Part shown: piece after piece, positions 1 through 8,250 of the stretch
Layout of the letters: every line of letters starts with the position of its first letter
How positions within the stretch are numbered: the first letter of the stretch is position 1
Assembly (NCBI GenBank): GCA_017481925.1
Contig: JAFUOK010000007.1
Location: 1-38,383, forward strand
Direction of reading: 5' to 3'
Origin: Alistipes sp.
GTDB lineage: Bacteria > Bacteroidota > Bacteroidia > Bacteroidales > Rikenellaceae
DNA length: 38,383 bases
The notes under the pieces: model-generated
Told to the model about the DNA's origin: nothing
Database searches by the model: none
What the model saw: the letters and a program-made list of their open reading frames with translations, nothing else
Translations under genes and position numbers: made by a program

Positions 1-408
1 CATCTGCTCCACCGTGAAGTGGTCGGCATCGGTGCGCGAACGGCGCAGGGCGGCAAGGGCTGTGCCGATGCAGTTTATCTCGAAGTTATAGTAACCCTCG
101 CCGGCGGGATTTTCGACAAAGAACTCCACACAACTATCCTCCCACACGGGGCCGTTCTCGTCGAGCGTCACGGCACGCAGGTGCTCCTCCTCAACCTCAA
201 ACAGCAGAGCCAGCGCATCGTCCGAGTGGGCTATGCGCACGCTCACGCGCGGGGCGTAGGGATAGTCACTCCAATTGATGCACTCGACGGAGTGAGGCTC
301 CAGACGGTCACGCATAACAAGACGTATCTCGTTATCGCGCAGGGTCTCGATGTTGCGGATAAAGGGGGCTTCGATGTGGCGGGGCTTGCCGCAGGTGGTT
401 TCGGTCAT
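1..408 (-). CDS. Carbohydrate-binding family 9-like protein, N-terminal part (runs off the window)
   Basis: The frame is open from an ATG at 406-408 to the window edge, giving the first 136 residues; the C-terminus lies outside. The product starts MTETTCGKPRHIEAPF and contains the stretches YAPRVSVRIAHSDDALALLFEVEE and SCVEFFVENPAGEGYYNFEIN read in pieces here. This pattern of an 'observable strand' followed by CVEFF...YYNFEIN is what I associate with the CBM9-like/DOMON-like beta-sandwich proteins of Bacteroidetes, which bind sugars or accompany glycan enzymes. No signal peptide is visible, so this copy may be cytoplasmic. A good promoter lies just upstream (439-470). The family call rests on recall of motif style, not a search. 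Confidence 0.7.
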   Translation of the reverse strand, partial: MTETTCGKPRHIEAPFIRNIETLRDNEIRLVMRDRLEPHSVECINWSDYPYAPRVSVRIAHSDDALALLFEVEEEHLRAVTLDENGPVWEDSCVEFFVENPAGEGYYNFEINCIGTALAALRRSRTDADHFTVEQM

Positions 409-438
409 AACTTCGGATGCAAAAAGTCGTTTAACTCT

Positions 439-470
439 CAAATTTACAATTTTCCTGCGAGAAAGACAAA
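439..470 (-). promoter_or_regulatory. Bacteroidetes-type promoter for the CBM9-like gene
   Basis: On the minus strand a TTTG (467-470) and a TAAATTTG (439-446) are separated by exactly 20 nt, matching the -33 TTTG / -7 TAnnTTTG pattern of the Bacteroidetes housekeeping sigma factor. Transcription would start near 432, about 24 nt before the ATG. Confidence 0.7.
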
Positions 471-495
471 TTTTTTTGCGCCACAAAAGAAAAAA

Positions 496-521
496 GGTGC
501 TTGACCCAAAAGTCAAGCACC
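496..521 (-). terminator. Rho-independent terminator after the PAP2 gene
   Basis: GGTGCTTGAC (496-505) pairs perfectly with GTCAAGCACC (512-521) around a 6-nt loop. Read on the minus strand it is followed by TTTTTTCTTTT. It sits 18 nt beyond the PAP2 stop codon. Confidence 0.85.
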
Positions 522-539
522 CTTTATAGAACCTACCCC

Positions 540-1127
540 CTACACTTTGGATATCCATCTACGGACTCCCCAGCGATACAGCAGCAACGCCACCGCACCC
601 GACACAAGGCCCGTCACCACGCCCAGTGCAATATCCATGGGGAAGTGATAGCCAAGATATATACGCGAGTAGCAGACAAGCACCACAACGACCGTCATCA
701 GGCAGGTGAACCCGCGGCGGGCAATCGCGGGTATGGCAATCACGGCCAGAGCCGTCATCGTGGCGGCGTGACCCGATACGGTGCCATACTGACCTCCCTT
801 ACGCAGCACGTTGCTCACCAGACCCTCCAGTTCGGGGGTGTACATAGGTCGCAGGCGCGCGGGAAACTCCGCCCACAGGTTTTTCAGCAGTCCCGTATGC
901 TTGAAGATGCCCGAGATCATATCGCTCAATCCCACAGCCGCAGCCGCAGCCACCACAACGAGCACCACGCCACGCCAGCCATACCCCCTCCACACCATAT
1001 ATAGAATAAGGATGTAGAGCCACGACCACACGGCAGGGGTCGAGATGGCGAGCATCGTAGAGTCCAATGCCGCAGGGCCGTCGAAGTTAAGCCACAGGAA
1101 GAGCGGATGATCGAAAGTGTAGGTCAT
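540..1127 (-). CDS. PAP2-family membrane phosphatase
   Basis: A 195-residue, strongly hydrophobic protein with about five membrane segments. The PAP2 signature is visible: an ARLRPMY stretch near residue 90 (motif 1, degenerate, without the usual lysine spacing), VSGHAATM near 118 (motif 2 with the catalytic His) and SRIYLGYHFPMD near 155 (motif 3, SR-x5-H-x3-D). Such enzymes dephosphorylate lipid pyrophosphates or phosphatidyl phosphates at the membrane; candidates are undecaprenyl pyrophosphate recycling or lipid A dephosphorylation, which the sequence cannot separate. It starts 6 nt after the stop of the DUF1080 lipoprotein gene, so the two are probably co-transcribed, and it ends in a clear terminator. 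Confidence 0.9.
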   Translation of the reverse strand: MTYTFDHPLFLWLNFDGPAALDSTMLAISTPAVWSWLYILILYMVWRGYGWRGVVLVVVAAAAAVGLSDMISGIFKHTGLLKNLWAEFPARLRPMYTPELEGLVSNVLRKGGQYGTVSGHAATMTALAVIAIPAIARRGFTCLMTVVVVLVCYSRIYLGYHFPMDIALGVVTGLVSGAVALLLYRWGVRRWISKV

Positions 1128-1133
1128 CGTCTG

Positions 1134-2549
1134 TTATTTTACACGCTTACCCGAAGCATCGAAGTGGTTGTAGATTACGGGCTCGCGGTCACGGCGAACA
1201 CTCATCGTGGGGAACCACATATCCTCAACCGTGAGGCCACACTTCTCAACTGCCTCCAGGCTATACTCCAGACGACCGAAGTTGGCATCGACGTTGTTCG
1301 TACCGAAGGTGAACTTAATGCCGCGCTCCTTGGCCTTGCGAATGATATCGAGGCTGGGAATCTTATAGCGTGCGCTGATCTCGAGTGCGATGTTATACTT
1401 CTGCAGTACATCCAGCACGCGATCTACACGCTCATCGGTCCAGTACTTGTCGTAGTCGGCATTCATATCGTCGGGGATATAGGTAGCGTTGGCGAAGATG
1501 TCGGCAGGCTCGTTGGTGAGAATCTTCACGGTCTGATCGACAATCTGCTCCATATACTGATCCATCGTCACGCCATCGCGGATAACCTCCTCGGCACGGT
1601 AGATGCGGGCATTACGCTTCTGGTGGTCGATGATGGTCATAGCGTCGGTGAAGAGGTAGTCGAAGATTCCCAAAGCCTCCTGCGAGAAGGTCTGAGTCCA
1701 CTTGCGGCCCTCGCCCTGAACACCAAACAGGAAGGGGTGATTCTTCACCTCCTCGTAGTATGCGCGCACCTCGGCGTCGTCAGCCAGCATACGGCCTACA
1801 CCGCCCTCGCCAGCGTTGGGTGCAACGCCGTAGTTGATACCGTAGTTCATCGACATGGCGTGAGCCATCTCCTTCGTCAGGCCACCCTTGAGGTGTACGT
1901 GGTAGTCGATAACGGGGAAGTCGCGCTGCTGGAAGCGGATGACGTGGTCGGTCTGCTCGTCAACGGCGGGCATAACAAGGTCTGACTCGTTGCGTGCATC
2001 AGCGGGCAATGCCTCAACGGCCAACGAGCGGAGGCGAACGTCGCCCTTAACGCCCTTAACAACTACCTTACCCTTGCCGATAAGTTTGGTGGCGTGAGCC
2101 TCTGTGCGGTAAGGCTTCTCAGGCTCGGTGTAGCATACTACATCCACGCCATTGACCTTCACCGCCACGTTCTTGCCACGCACGGCAAGCTCAAAGTCGA
2201 ACCACTCGCCATCTGCGGCAAGCGAACGGTAGAGGTTACGCACGCTGCGCAGACTACCCGTCTTGATTGAGCCGTCCTGTGCACCGTTGCGGATCGTGAT
2301 CTCGTAGCCCGACTCGCCATCGGAGTGGAACAAGATGGCAGCCTCGCCATTCTCGGCGGTCATTGCCTGACCCTTCAACACAAAATTCTCATAATCGGCA
2401 CCCGTAGCAAGGCTCACGCCCTCCTGCAAAGAGAGCTCCTCGCCTGACGAGATGTAAGAGTCCAACTTACCACCACAAGCGGTAAGGGTCGCAATTGCCG
2501 CCACTGCTACGAGGCGTACAACGCTTGAAAAAATCATTTTCCCCTTCAT
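1134..2549 (-). CDS. Lipoprotein with DUF1080-like domain and PHP/amidohydrolase-like domain
   Basis: A 471-residue protein with a lipoprotein signal (lipobox LTAC, Cys25), so it is exported and lipid-anchored. Residues roughly 30-180 resemble the DUF1080 (3-keto-disaccharide hydrolase / LamG-like) sandwich, with SGYEITIRNG and GEWFDFELAVRGKNVAVKVNG. The rest starts with FPVIDYHVHLKGG, where the HVH pair is a typical metal-binding motif of PHP or amidohydrolase barrels. It continues with IPSLDIIRKAKERG and FTFGTNN, as in PHP-type phosphoesterases. Substrate unknown; sugar or sugar-phosphate chemistry is a guess. It is downstream of a CaCA antiporter gene (29 nt gap) and upstream of the PAP2 gene. 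Confidence 0.75.
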   Translation of the reverse strand: MKGKMIFSSVVRLVAVAAIATLTACGGKLDSYISSGEELSLQEGVSLATGADYENFVLKGQAMTAENGEAAILFHSDGESGYEITIRNGAQDGSIKTGSLRSVRNLYRSLAADGEWFDFELAVRGKNVAVKVNGVDVVCYTEPEKPYRTEAHATKLIGKGKVVVKGVKGDVRLRSLAVEALPADARNESDLVMPAVDEQTDHVIRFQQRDFPVIDYHVHLKGGLTKEMAHAMSMNYGINYGVAPNAGEGGVGRMLADDAEVRAYYEEVKNHPFLFGVQGEGRKWTQTFSQEALGIFDYLFTDAMTIIDHQKRNARIYRAEEVIRDGVTMDQYMEQIVDQTVKILTNEPADIFANATYIPDDMNADYDKYWTDERVDRVLDVLQKYNIALEISARYKIPSLDIIRKAKERGIKFTFGTNNVDANFGRLEYSLEAVEKCGLTVEDMWFPTMSVRRDREPVIYNHFDASGKRVK

Positions 2550-2578
2550 AGTATTTAAATTTTAGGTTTTCTTCCTCA

Positions 2579-3529
2579 CTACTTCATCAGCAACACCACA
2601 TAACCCACATAGATGGCCAAATATAACGCACCCTCAACGCGAGTGATACGACGCTGACCGATAGCCAATGCCGAGATGAGCAGCAACACGGCCGAGCCCA
2701 GCACCATCCATATATCGAGCGGCGAGATGTCGCCCAGCGTAAGTGGTTTGATAAGGCCACTCGCACCCAGAATCAACAGGATATTGGCCACATTAGAGCC
2801 GATAACATTACCCAGTGCCAAAGACAACTTACCGTTGGCGATAGCCGAGAGACTCGACGCCAACTCGGGGAGTGATGTTCCTGCGGCAACGATAGTAATG
2901 GCGATAACGGCCTCGCTTACGCCCCACGCACGAGCAATGGCGGTAGCCGACTCGAGACAGGTATTACCACCATAGATAAGTCCTGCCAAGCCTACAATGA
3001 TGTAGATGATAACACGTCCCCAGCCCATCGAAGTCTGCGAGCTCTGACCATCGTCAGTGCCTGCATCCAGGTCGGGAGCATCCTTCTTTGCCGAGCGGAT
3101 AGAGTACCAGATAACGGCCACATACAGAGCCAGCATAATGGCACCCTGCCAACGGCTGATACCCTGACCTACATATAGAGCAAAGAGCACCAACAGCATC
3201 GAAGCGCCGATGCAGATGGGTATATCGCGGCGGATATTCTCCTTCGTAAAGACCATCGGGCGCACCAGAGCGCAGATACCCAGGATGATGAGTGTGTTGA
3301 ATAGGTTCGAACCCGTAACATTGCCTATTGCCATGTCGGTGCTACCCTTCAGGGCTGACATAGCACTGACGGTAAGTTCGGGCATAGAGGTGCCGACGGC
3401 CATAACCGTCAGACCTACAATAAATTCGGGTACGCGAAAACGGGCTGCCATACCCACACAGCCTTTGGTCAAAAGTTCGGCTCCAACGGTGAGAACCACC
3501 AAGCCGAGTATTAGAAATAAATAATCCAT
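2579..3529 (-). CDS. Calcium/sodium antiporter (CaCA family, YrbG-like)
   Basis: A 316-residue inner-membrane protein of about ten transmembrane segments arranged as two homologous halves. The two alpha-repeats are visible as GTSMPELTVS near residue 47 and GTSLPELASS near residue 218, each followed by a conserved GNVxGSN (GNVTGSN and GNVIGSN). These are the ion-binding motifs of the K+-independent Na+/Ca2+ exchanger family. It probably expels Ca2+ in exchange for Na+ or H+. Length is normal for the family. It is 14 nt downstream of the HAD phosphatase gene. Confidence 0.93.
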   Translation of the reverse strand: MDYLFLILGLVVLTVGAELLTKGCVGMAARFRVPEFIVGLTVMAVGTSMPELTVSAMSALKGSTDMAIGNVTGSNLFNTLIILGICALVRPMVFTKENIRRDIPICIGASMLLVLFALYVGQGISRWQGAIMLALYVAVIWYSIRSAKKDAPDLDAGTDDGQSSQTSMGWGRVIIYIIVGLAGLIYGGNTCLESATAIARAWGVSEAVIAITIVAAGTSLPELASSLSAIANGKLSLALGNVIGSNVANILLILGASGLIKPLTLGDISPLDIWMVLGSAVLLLISALAIGQRRITRVEGALYLAIYVGYVVLLMK

Positions 3530-3543
3530 TGTCTTAATAAAAG

Positions 3544-4404
3544 TTACCTTCTGCTTCGTGCGAGCAACTCGCCCAGCACTGCAATGTTCTCTGCGATAAG
3601 GTCGGGCTGGCGCGGCGCCTCGTCGGCCACCTCCAGCGTAGTCTCTCCCGAGAGTACCAGCACACCCATAGCTCCTGCATTGAAGGCCATCTCGATGTCG
3701 GTATAGATGCGGTCACCCACCATAGCCACCTCGTCGGCACGCACGCCATAGCGCGACTGCACACCCGTGAGCATATTGGGGTCAGGCTTACCCAGCACGA
3801 TGTCGGGCTTACGGCCCGTAGCGTGCTCGATGCACTTGCAGATCGAGCCGCAATCGACCAGCACGGTAGGCTGATCCGTAGGGCACACACGGTCGGGGTT
3901 GGTGGCAACGTAAGGCAGACCCTGCTGCACCCAATAGGCAGCACGGCACAGGCGGTCGTACTCGAGCGTCTTGTCGAAGGCCACAACAACAACATCGGGA
4001 CGATCGTCAGCCGAGTTAGCCGTAGCAGAAAATCCTGCGCGCTCGAACTCCGCAGTCATCGAGGGTGTGCCGAGGATATACAATCGGCGTGCCTCGGGAT
4101 AGTGAGTGCGGATGTAATCGATGGTGGCAAGGGCGGTGGTGTACATCTCCTCCTCGGTGGCCTCGATGCCCATACCTGCGAGTTTTTTCAGGTAGTCGGC
4201 AATGGAGGTCGAGGGATTATTCGTCAGAAACGAATATGTAATACCCATCTCCCGCAGACGTGCCAGAAACGGAGGCGTAAAGTCGAAGAGCGACTGACCC
4301 ATGTAGATCGTGCCATCCATATCCAGAGCAACATGTCGAATATGCGACAGGCGCTCCAAGAGAGCCTCATCGTCATATATCGAACGGAATTTGTTAAACA
4401 TCAT
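3544..4404 (-). CDS. HAD-IIA family sugar phosphatase (NagD-like)
   Basis: A 286-residue cytoplasmic protein with all HAD motifs: ALDMDGTIYMG (nucleophile Asp28, acid/base Asp30), FLTNNPS (motif II), GKPDPNM (motif III Lys) and MVGDRIYTDIEMAFNAG (motif IV). The large C2-type cap between motifs II and III places it with NagD and 4-nitrophenylphosphatase-like enzymes, which dephosphorylate sugar phosphates or nucleotides. Exact substrate not inferable. Two Met codons begin the frame (4404 and 4401); either could be used. Confidence 0.9.
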   Translation of the reverse strand: MMFNKFRSIYDDEALLERLSHIRHVALDMDGTIYMGQSLFDFTPPFLARLREMGITYSFLTNNPSTSIADYLKKLAGMGIEATEEEMYTTALATIDYIRTHYPEARRLYILGTPSMTAEFERAGFSATANSADDRPDVVVVAFDKTLEYDRLCRAAYWVQQGLPYVATNPDRVCPTDQPTVLVDCGSICKCIEHATGRKPDIVLGKPDPNMLTGVQSRYGVRADEVAMVGDRIYTDIEMAFNAGAMGVLVLSGETTLEVADEAPRQPDLIAENIAVLGELLARSRR

Positions 4405-4501
4405 TTTTCGGTATATAAATTTGGTTTTTTATTCTCCTTTGCTACCCTCGCATTGCAATCTTGCCGAGGGCGGTTTCTTGCGAGGATTTTTCCCACCGAG
4501 G

Positions 4502-5086
4502 CTACTCCTTCATAGCCTCCTCACGGCGAATCTCGCGCAACTCACGTGCCGGCACGCCACCCACAATCATATTGGCTGGCACATCCCTATTGACCACCGC
4601 ACCGGCGGCAATGATGGCATTCTCGCCAATGGTCACACCCGGCAGAATCATCGCACCTGCACCGATCCATACGTTACGACCGATGTGTATGGGTGCCGTG
4701 ACAAGTGTATGACGCAAAGCAGGATCCTCGGGGTGTCCCTCGGTGAGAATTTTTACATCGGGGGCGATAAATACGTCATCCTCGATGGTGATTCCACCTT
4801 GGTCGAGGAACGTACAGCCAAAATTAATAAATACCCCCTTGCCGACCTTGGTCAATTTGCCAAAGGCGGTGTAGAAGGGCGGGAACATACGCACCTCCAC
4901 CCTCTCCTGTCCCCAGATCTCGGAGAGCAGGGCGCAAATCTTGTCGGGCGTATGATAACTGCCATTGAGTTCGGCCACCAGCGAGCGTGTATGCTCAAAC
5001 TCCTGCCACAGCGCGGGATAATCGGGGTCGTCGTGCTGAAAACGCTCACCACGACGCATACGCTCTACAACCTTACTGATTTTCAT
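4502..5086 (-). CDS. Sugar O-acetyltransferase (LacA/Maa/NodL-like hexapeptide transferase)
   Basis: A 194-residue cytoplasmic enzyme predicted to move acetyl from acetyl-CoA to a sugar hydroxyl. The C-terminal half is a left-handed beta-helix of hexapeptide repeats ([54 protein letters not shown] read in parts), with the catalytic His in LTEGHPED. The start at 5084-5086 ([10 protein letters not shown]) is chosen because GAGGAGG lies 6 nt upstream, an unusually good ribosome binding site for this genome; a longer in-frame extension to 5146 lacks support. It overlaps the end of the SPOR-like gene by 14 nt, so the two are probably translationally coupled. Confidence 0.9.
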   Translation of the reverse strand: MKISKVVERMRRGERFQHDDPDYPALWQEFEHTRSLVAELNGSYHTPDKICALLSEIWGQERVEVRMFPPFYTAFGKLTKVGKGVFINFGCTFLDQGGITIEDDVFIAPDVKILTEGHPEDPALRHTLVTAPIHIGRNVWIGAGAMILPGVTIGENAIIAAGAVVNRDVPANMIVGGVPARELREIRREEAMKE

Positions 5087-5549
5087 TCTGCTCCTCCTCT
5101 TCGCCGATGATAAAATCCGTGATGTCCATCTCGCGGTTCTGCGCAATAGCCTTGGGGAAGACCGAACGGAAGCGCATCATCTCAATAATTGCCTCCTCCT
5201 TGGTGAGGTACTCGCCTGCGGCAACGTAGAACGAGGGGCTCTCGTAGTACATCTGCACCTCAATATCGGGAAAATGCTCCTCGAACTTCTCCTTCGCCTC
5301 AACGGCATTTTCGCGTGCTCGTGACGAGTTATCCGAGAGGATAAGAATCGTGTAACCATTAACCTTGGTGCGGCGCGCACGGCTCTCCACCTGACGCACC
5401 GACTCCGACACGTCGCTCTGCTCAACGACAGCGACCTTATTATTACCCACCGAGAGGCGGCTCTTCATAGCCGAGATGCTCTGCGCCGAGACCTCACCAC
5501 ACAGCGTGGCAAACAACGCCACAACAAATATTTTTATTAATTTGGTCAT
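5073..5549 (-). CDS. Secreted SPOR-like domain protein
   Basis: A 158-residue protein with a signal peptide (cut expected after CGEVSAQ). The mature part has [35 protein letters not shown] followed by [17 protein letters not shown] when read in pieces. This resembles the compact ferredoxin-like fold of SPOR domains, which bind denuded peptidoglycan glycans. The tail is very acidic ([11 protein letters not shown]). Periplasmic or outer-membrane facing; likely a cell-wall-associated accessory. It is transcribed just before the acetyltransferase and overlaps it. Confidence 0.65.
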   Translation of the reverse strand: MTKLIKIFVVALFATLCGEVSAQSISAMKSRLSVGNNKVAVVEQSDVSESVRQVESRARRTKVNGYTILILSDNSSRARENAVEAKEKFEEHFPDIEVQMYYESPSFYVAAGEYLTKEEAIIEMMRFRSVFPKAIAQNREMDITDFIIGEEEEQNENQ

Positions 5550-5579
5550 ATTGCTAAAGTATGCTTTTCTATTTCCTTT

Positions 5580-6068
5580 CTATTCTATCAAACTCCACAG
5601 GGCATCCAGCTGCTCGGCCGAGAGCACCTCTGCAATAGGCTTCTGCTCCTGCTCGAGCTTCACGTAGCTCATCCGCGTTCGTAGCGCCACCTGCCAATCC
5701 ACCGCAATCTGCTCCGCACGATGCTGCTGCAACGCCTCACGGAAAGCCATCGTCTGCGAGGTGCGTTGCACGGCAAGATGCAGCGGTACATCAATCTCGC
5801 TCCTCTGTCGGGCGGGCACAACGACCTTATCCTGCAACGTGAGCATAGCCACACGGCGATCAGCATAACTCACCCTCACGCGACCCGATAGTAGAGCCAC
5901 TCGTGCCGAGGGGTTATCGACCGCCACGCGCAACACTACGTGTGAGGGCCAGCCATCCTCCACGCCTTTGCTCTCGACAACCTCGATGCTCTCGATTGCA
6001 GGCGGCAACGGCCTTGCACACCCCATCGTGAGTACACCGAGAAGCAGTATGAGCCACCTGCTTCTCAT
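5580..6068 (-). CDS. LEA type 2-like lipoprotein
   Basis: A 162-residue protein starting MRSRWLILLLGVLTMGC, a short signal with a relaxed lipobox (Cys17). The mature part reads as a WHy/LEA14 beta-sandwich: VVLRVAVDNPSARVALLSG, RVSYADRRVAMLTLQDKVVVP and RQRSEIDVPLHL, with the N-P pair typical of that fold. Function unknown; in Bacteroidetes these are common small lipoproteins. The start at 6066-6068 is preferred because the signal peptide begins there and the previous gene's stop is at 6071; the frame is open further upstream but only inside menG. Confidence 0.6.
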   Translation of the reverse strand: MRSRWLILLLGVLTMGCARPLPPAIESIEVVESKGVEDGWPSHVVLRVAVDNPSARVALLSGRVRVSYADRRVAMLTLQDKVVVPARQRSEIDVPLHLAVQRTSQTMAFREALQQHRAEQIAVDWQVALRTRMSYVKLEQEQKPIAEVLSAEQLDALWSLIE

Positions 6069-6070
6069 CG

Positions 6071-6793
6071 CTACTCGGGCTTTTGGCCGATATAAATCTG
6101 CGCTATGCCCAGGCTCAGGCTCTTGCGATGACAATCCTTAAAGCCTGCCTGACGCATAATATCAAGGAAGAGCTCGGGATCGGGGAACTCCTCGATAGAG
6201 TCGGGCAGATAGTTATACGCCTTCCTGTCCTTCGACACCAGACCGCCCACGGGCTTCATCACGTGGTTCGAATAAAGACGATACAGACGTCTTACAAGGA
6301 AGTTACGCGGCGTTGAAAACTCCAGAATGACGATGTGTCCGCCAGCGCGCAGCGAGCGCGAAATCTCACGCAGCGAGGTGTCTATATCGCCGAAGTTACG
6401 CACGCCAAAGGCCACAGTAACAACATCCACTACGCCATCGCCCACATCCAGCGACTCGGCCTCACCCTGATAGAGTGCTATATGGTCGTCCAGACCCTGA
6501 CGGCGCACCTTCTCGGCCGCCACGGCGAGCATATTTTCCGACAGATCCACGCCCATAATATGAGCCTTGGGGATTCGCTTGGCCATCTTGATCGCCAGAT
6601 CGCCCGTGCCTGTTGCCAGGTCGAGGATACGTTGCGGCTTCATGCGGCGCACAAGGCGTACCACGCGACGACGCCACAGTTTATCGATCGAGAGAGAAAA
6701 GATATGGTTCAGACGATCGTATGTAGGTGCGATGTTGTTGAACATCTCGCGCACCTCCTCTTTTTTGGTTTTTTGAGAGTTATATGGTTTCAT
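6071..6793 (-). CDS. ubiE: Demethylmenaquinone methyltransferase (MenG/UbiE)
   Basis: A 240-residue SAM-dependent methyltransferase that carries out the last step of menaquinone synthesis, C-methylation of demethylmenaquinone. Clear UbiE signatures are EVREMFNNIAPTYDRLNH at the N-terminus, ILDLATGTGDLAIKMAKR (SAM loop), GVDLSENML, VTVAFGVRNF and the C-terminal SLSLGIAQIYIGQKP. Full length and intact. A menaquinone-only organism is expected, so menG is the better functional name. The same window encodes MqnA (35667-36437), consistent with the quinone ring being made by the futalosine route. It sits between a permease gene (3 nt) and the LEA-like lipoprotein gene (2 nt), an apparent operon. Confidence 0.95.
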   Translation of the reverse strand: MKPYNSQKTKKEEVREMFNNIAPTYDRLNHIFSLSIDKLWRRRVVRLVRRMKPQRILDLATGTGDLAIKMAKRIPKAHIMGVDLSENMLAVAAEKVRRQGLDDHIALYQGEAESLDVGDGVVDVVTVAFGVRNFGDIDTSLREISRSLRAGGHIVILEFSTPRNFLVRRLYRLYSNHVMKPVGGLVSKDRKAYNYLPDSIEEFPDPELFLDIMRQAGFKDCHRKSLSLGIAQIYIGQKPE

Positions 6794-6796
6794 AAT

Positions 6797-8047
6797 CTAC
6801 AATTTATATCGCAGCGTGACCTCGGGTCGTATGCGAGCCACCACCATCGACGGCAGCAACATAACCGCCACGGCCACCACCAGCGCCAGCACATTCAGGC
6901 CGAGCCACCACCAGCCCACATCCACGGGCAACACCGAGAGCATATAGCCCACGGGGTCGAGCTCTACGACCTGCCACCTCCACTGCACAAATATCAGCAC
7001 ACCTGCCACCACGTTGCCCCACACCGCTCCGCGCACAAAGATCAGTGCGGCACGGTAAAGGAATATGCGGCGTATGGCTGCCGTGCGCATACCCTGCGCC
7101 TTGAGCGCTCCGATCATACCGATGCGGTCGAAGACCATAATCAGCATAGCGGCCGCCATATTGAACAGCAGCACCACCATCATAATGATGATGACGGCAC
7201 GTGCTATGACCGTATGTGCCTGCATCCAGTCAAAGACCACGGGGTGACGCTGTGCCAGCGGAGCCGCCACAGTCGAGATAAAACCCTCGTTGCCCTGCGC
7301 CTCCAGAAATATCTCCTCATCGAGCAGTGCGGCCACCTTGTCGGCATCCTCCATACGAACAATACCCACATCGTAACCCGAGACATTATCCCCCGCAATG
7401 TTTGCCACACGGCGCACATCACGTTCATCGGCAAGAGCCACCACACGATCCAGTTCCTCGAAGCCCGTATGATAGAGTCCCACCACCTTGAAGGCATCAC
7501 GGCGGGGTCGCTCGTCGCCCTCGACAAAGAGCATCTCCACACGGTCGCCCACCTCAACATCGAGCAGCGAGGCCGTCGTGCGTGAGAGCGCTATCTGCTT
7601 GGTGCGTTGCTCGGAGGCCACATCGGGCAACGAGCCTTCGATGAGTCGGCTCTGCCACCACGCGGTGTTATACTCCTTGCCTATGCCCTTAATCTGCAGG
7701 CCCAGCACATTGTCGCCACTCTTGGCCATACCCTCCGCCGTAAGATAGGGAGCTACCCACTCCACACCCTCGGTCGAAGAGATGCGTCCGAGCAACTCCT
7801 CGCTCAGCGGCAGGGGCTTCTCCACGGCAGAGAGCGACGACACATCGATCACCCTACAGTCGGAGCCGAAGCCACGCAGGTCGGCATATATCTGCTCGCG
7901 AAAGCCATAGACCACCGAGAGCGTGAGTACCATTGCCGCCACGCCGAGAGCTACGGTAACGGTAGCGATGCGCGACATAACCGAGGTTCGTGACTCGCTG
8001 TCACTCGATGCCGTACGACGGGCTATGAGATACTCGATACTCTGCAT
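6797..8047 (-). CDS. ABC transporter permease of LolC/LolE (FtsX) type
   Basis: A 416-residue protein: one N-terminal membrane helix (IATVTVALGVAAMVLTLSVVYG), a large periplasmic MacB-PCD-like domain (about 60-270), then three C-terminal helices with the FtsX core (VIIIMMVVLLFNMAAAMLIMV, GMIGALKAQGM as the coupling helix motif, and LNVLALVVAVAVMLLPSMVVARIRP read in parts). It most likely extracts lipoproteins from the inner membrane with a LolD-type ATPase, which is not in this window. The start at 8045-8047 (MQSIEYLIARR) fits family N-termini; a GTG at 8077 would add ten residues and is less likely. Confidence 0.88.
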   Translation of the reverse strand: MQSIEYLIARRTASSDSESRTSVMSRIATVTVALGVAAMVLTLSVVYGFREQIYADLRGFGSDCRVIDVSSLSAVEKPLPLSEELLGRISSTEGVEWVAPYLTAEGMAKSGDNVLGLQIKGIGKEYNTAWWQSRLIEGSLPDVASEQRTKQIALSRTTASLLDVEVGDRVEMLFVEGDERPRRDAFKVVGLYHTGFEELDRVVALADERDVRRVANIAGDNVSGYDVGIVRMEDADKVAALLDEEIFLEAQGNEGFISTVAAPLAQRHPVVFDWMQAHTVIARAVIIIMMVVLLFNMAAAMLIMVFDRIGMIGALKAQGMRTAAIRRIFLYRAALIFVRGAVWGNVVAGVLIFVQWRWQVVELDPVGYMLSVLPVDVGWWWLGLNVLALVVAVAVMLLPSMVVARIRPEVTLRYKL

Positions 8048-8126
8048 TGGCTGCTTGGCGCAGGCATTCCTGCCCACGATACTTATTTATAATAAAAAAT
8101 CTGTACAAAGTTATGCAAAAATTTCT

Positions 8127-8134
8127 TACTTTTG
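8127..8134 (+). promoter_or_regulatory. Candidate -7 promoter element
   Basis: TACTTTTG fits the TAnnTTTG -7 element. No clear -33 TTG lies 19-20 nt upstream, so this is a weak call. It would give a leader of about 110 nt for the metallopeptidase operon, including the palindrome at 8188-8209. Confidence 0.4.
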
Positions 8135-8187
8135 CATCATTATTGGGCAGTGCGGTGCCTTTTCTGGCCTTTTATTTGGTCGAGCAT

Positions 8188-8209
8188 ACGTTTTACGGCC
8201 GTAAAACGT
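8188..8209. repeat. 22-bp perfect palindrome in the metallopeptidase leader
   Basis: ACGTTTTACGG followed by its exact reverse complement, centred on GGCC with no spacer, then TTATTTTTG. As DNA it could be a dimeric regulator site; as RNA it is a hairpin followed by a U-rich stretch. It lies 41 nt before the ATG at 8251, downstream of the candidate -7 box. Confidence 0.75.
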
Positions 8210-8250
8210 TATTTTTGAGGCATCGAAAGTTAAACTTAAAACGAAAAAAA

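Noticed and set aside
501-1004. A plus-strand frame opposite the PAP2 gene
   Set aside because: It is a low-complexity His/Arg-rich translation of the antisense strand and starts in the terminator hairpin.
6335-7585. A long plus-strand frame of over 400 codons
   Set aside because: It is antisense to menG and the LolC/E-type permease, is His/Gln-rich and matches no protein pattern.
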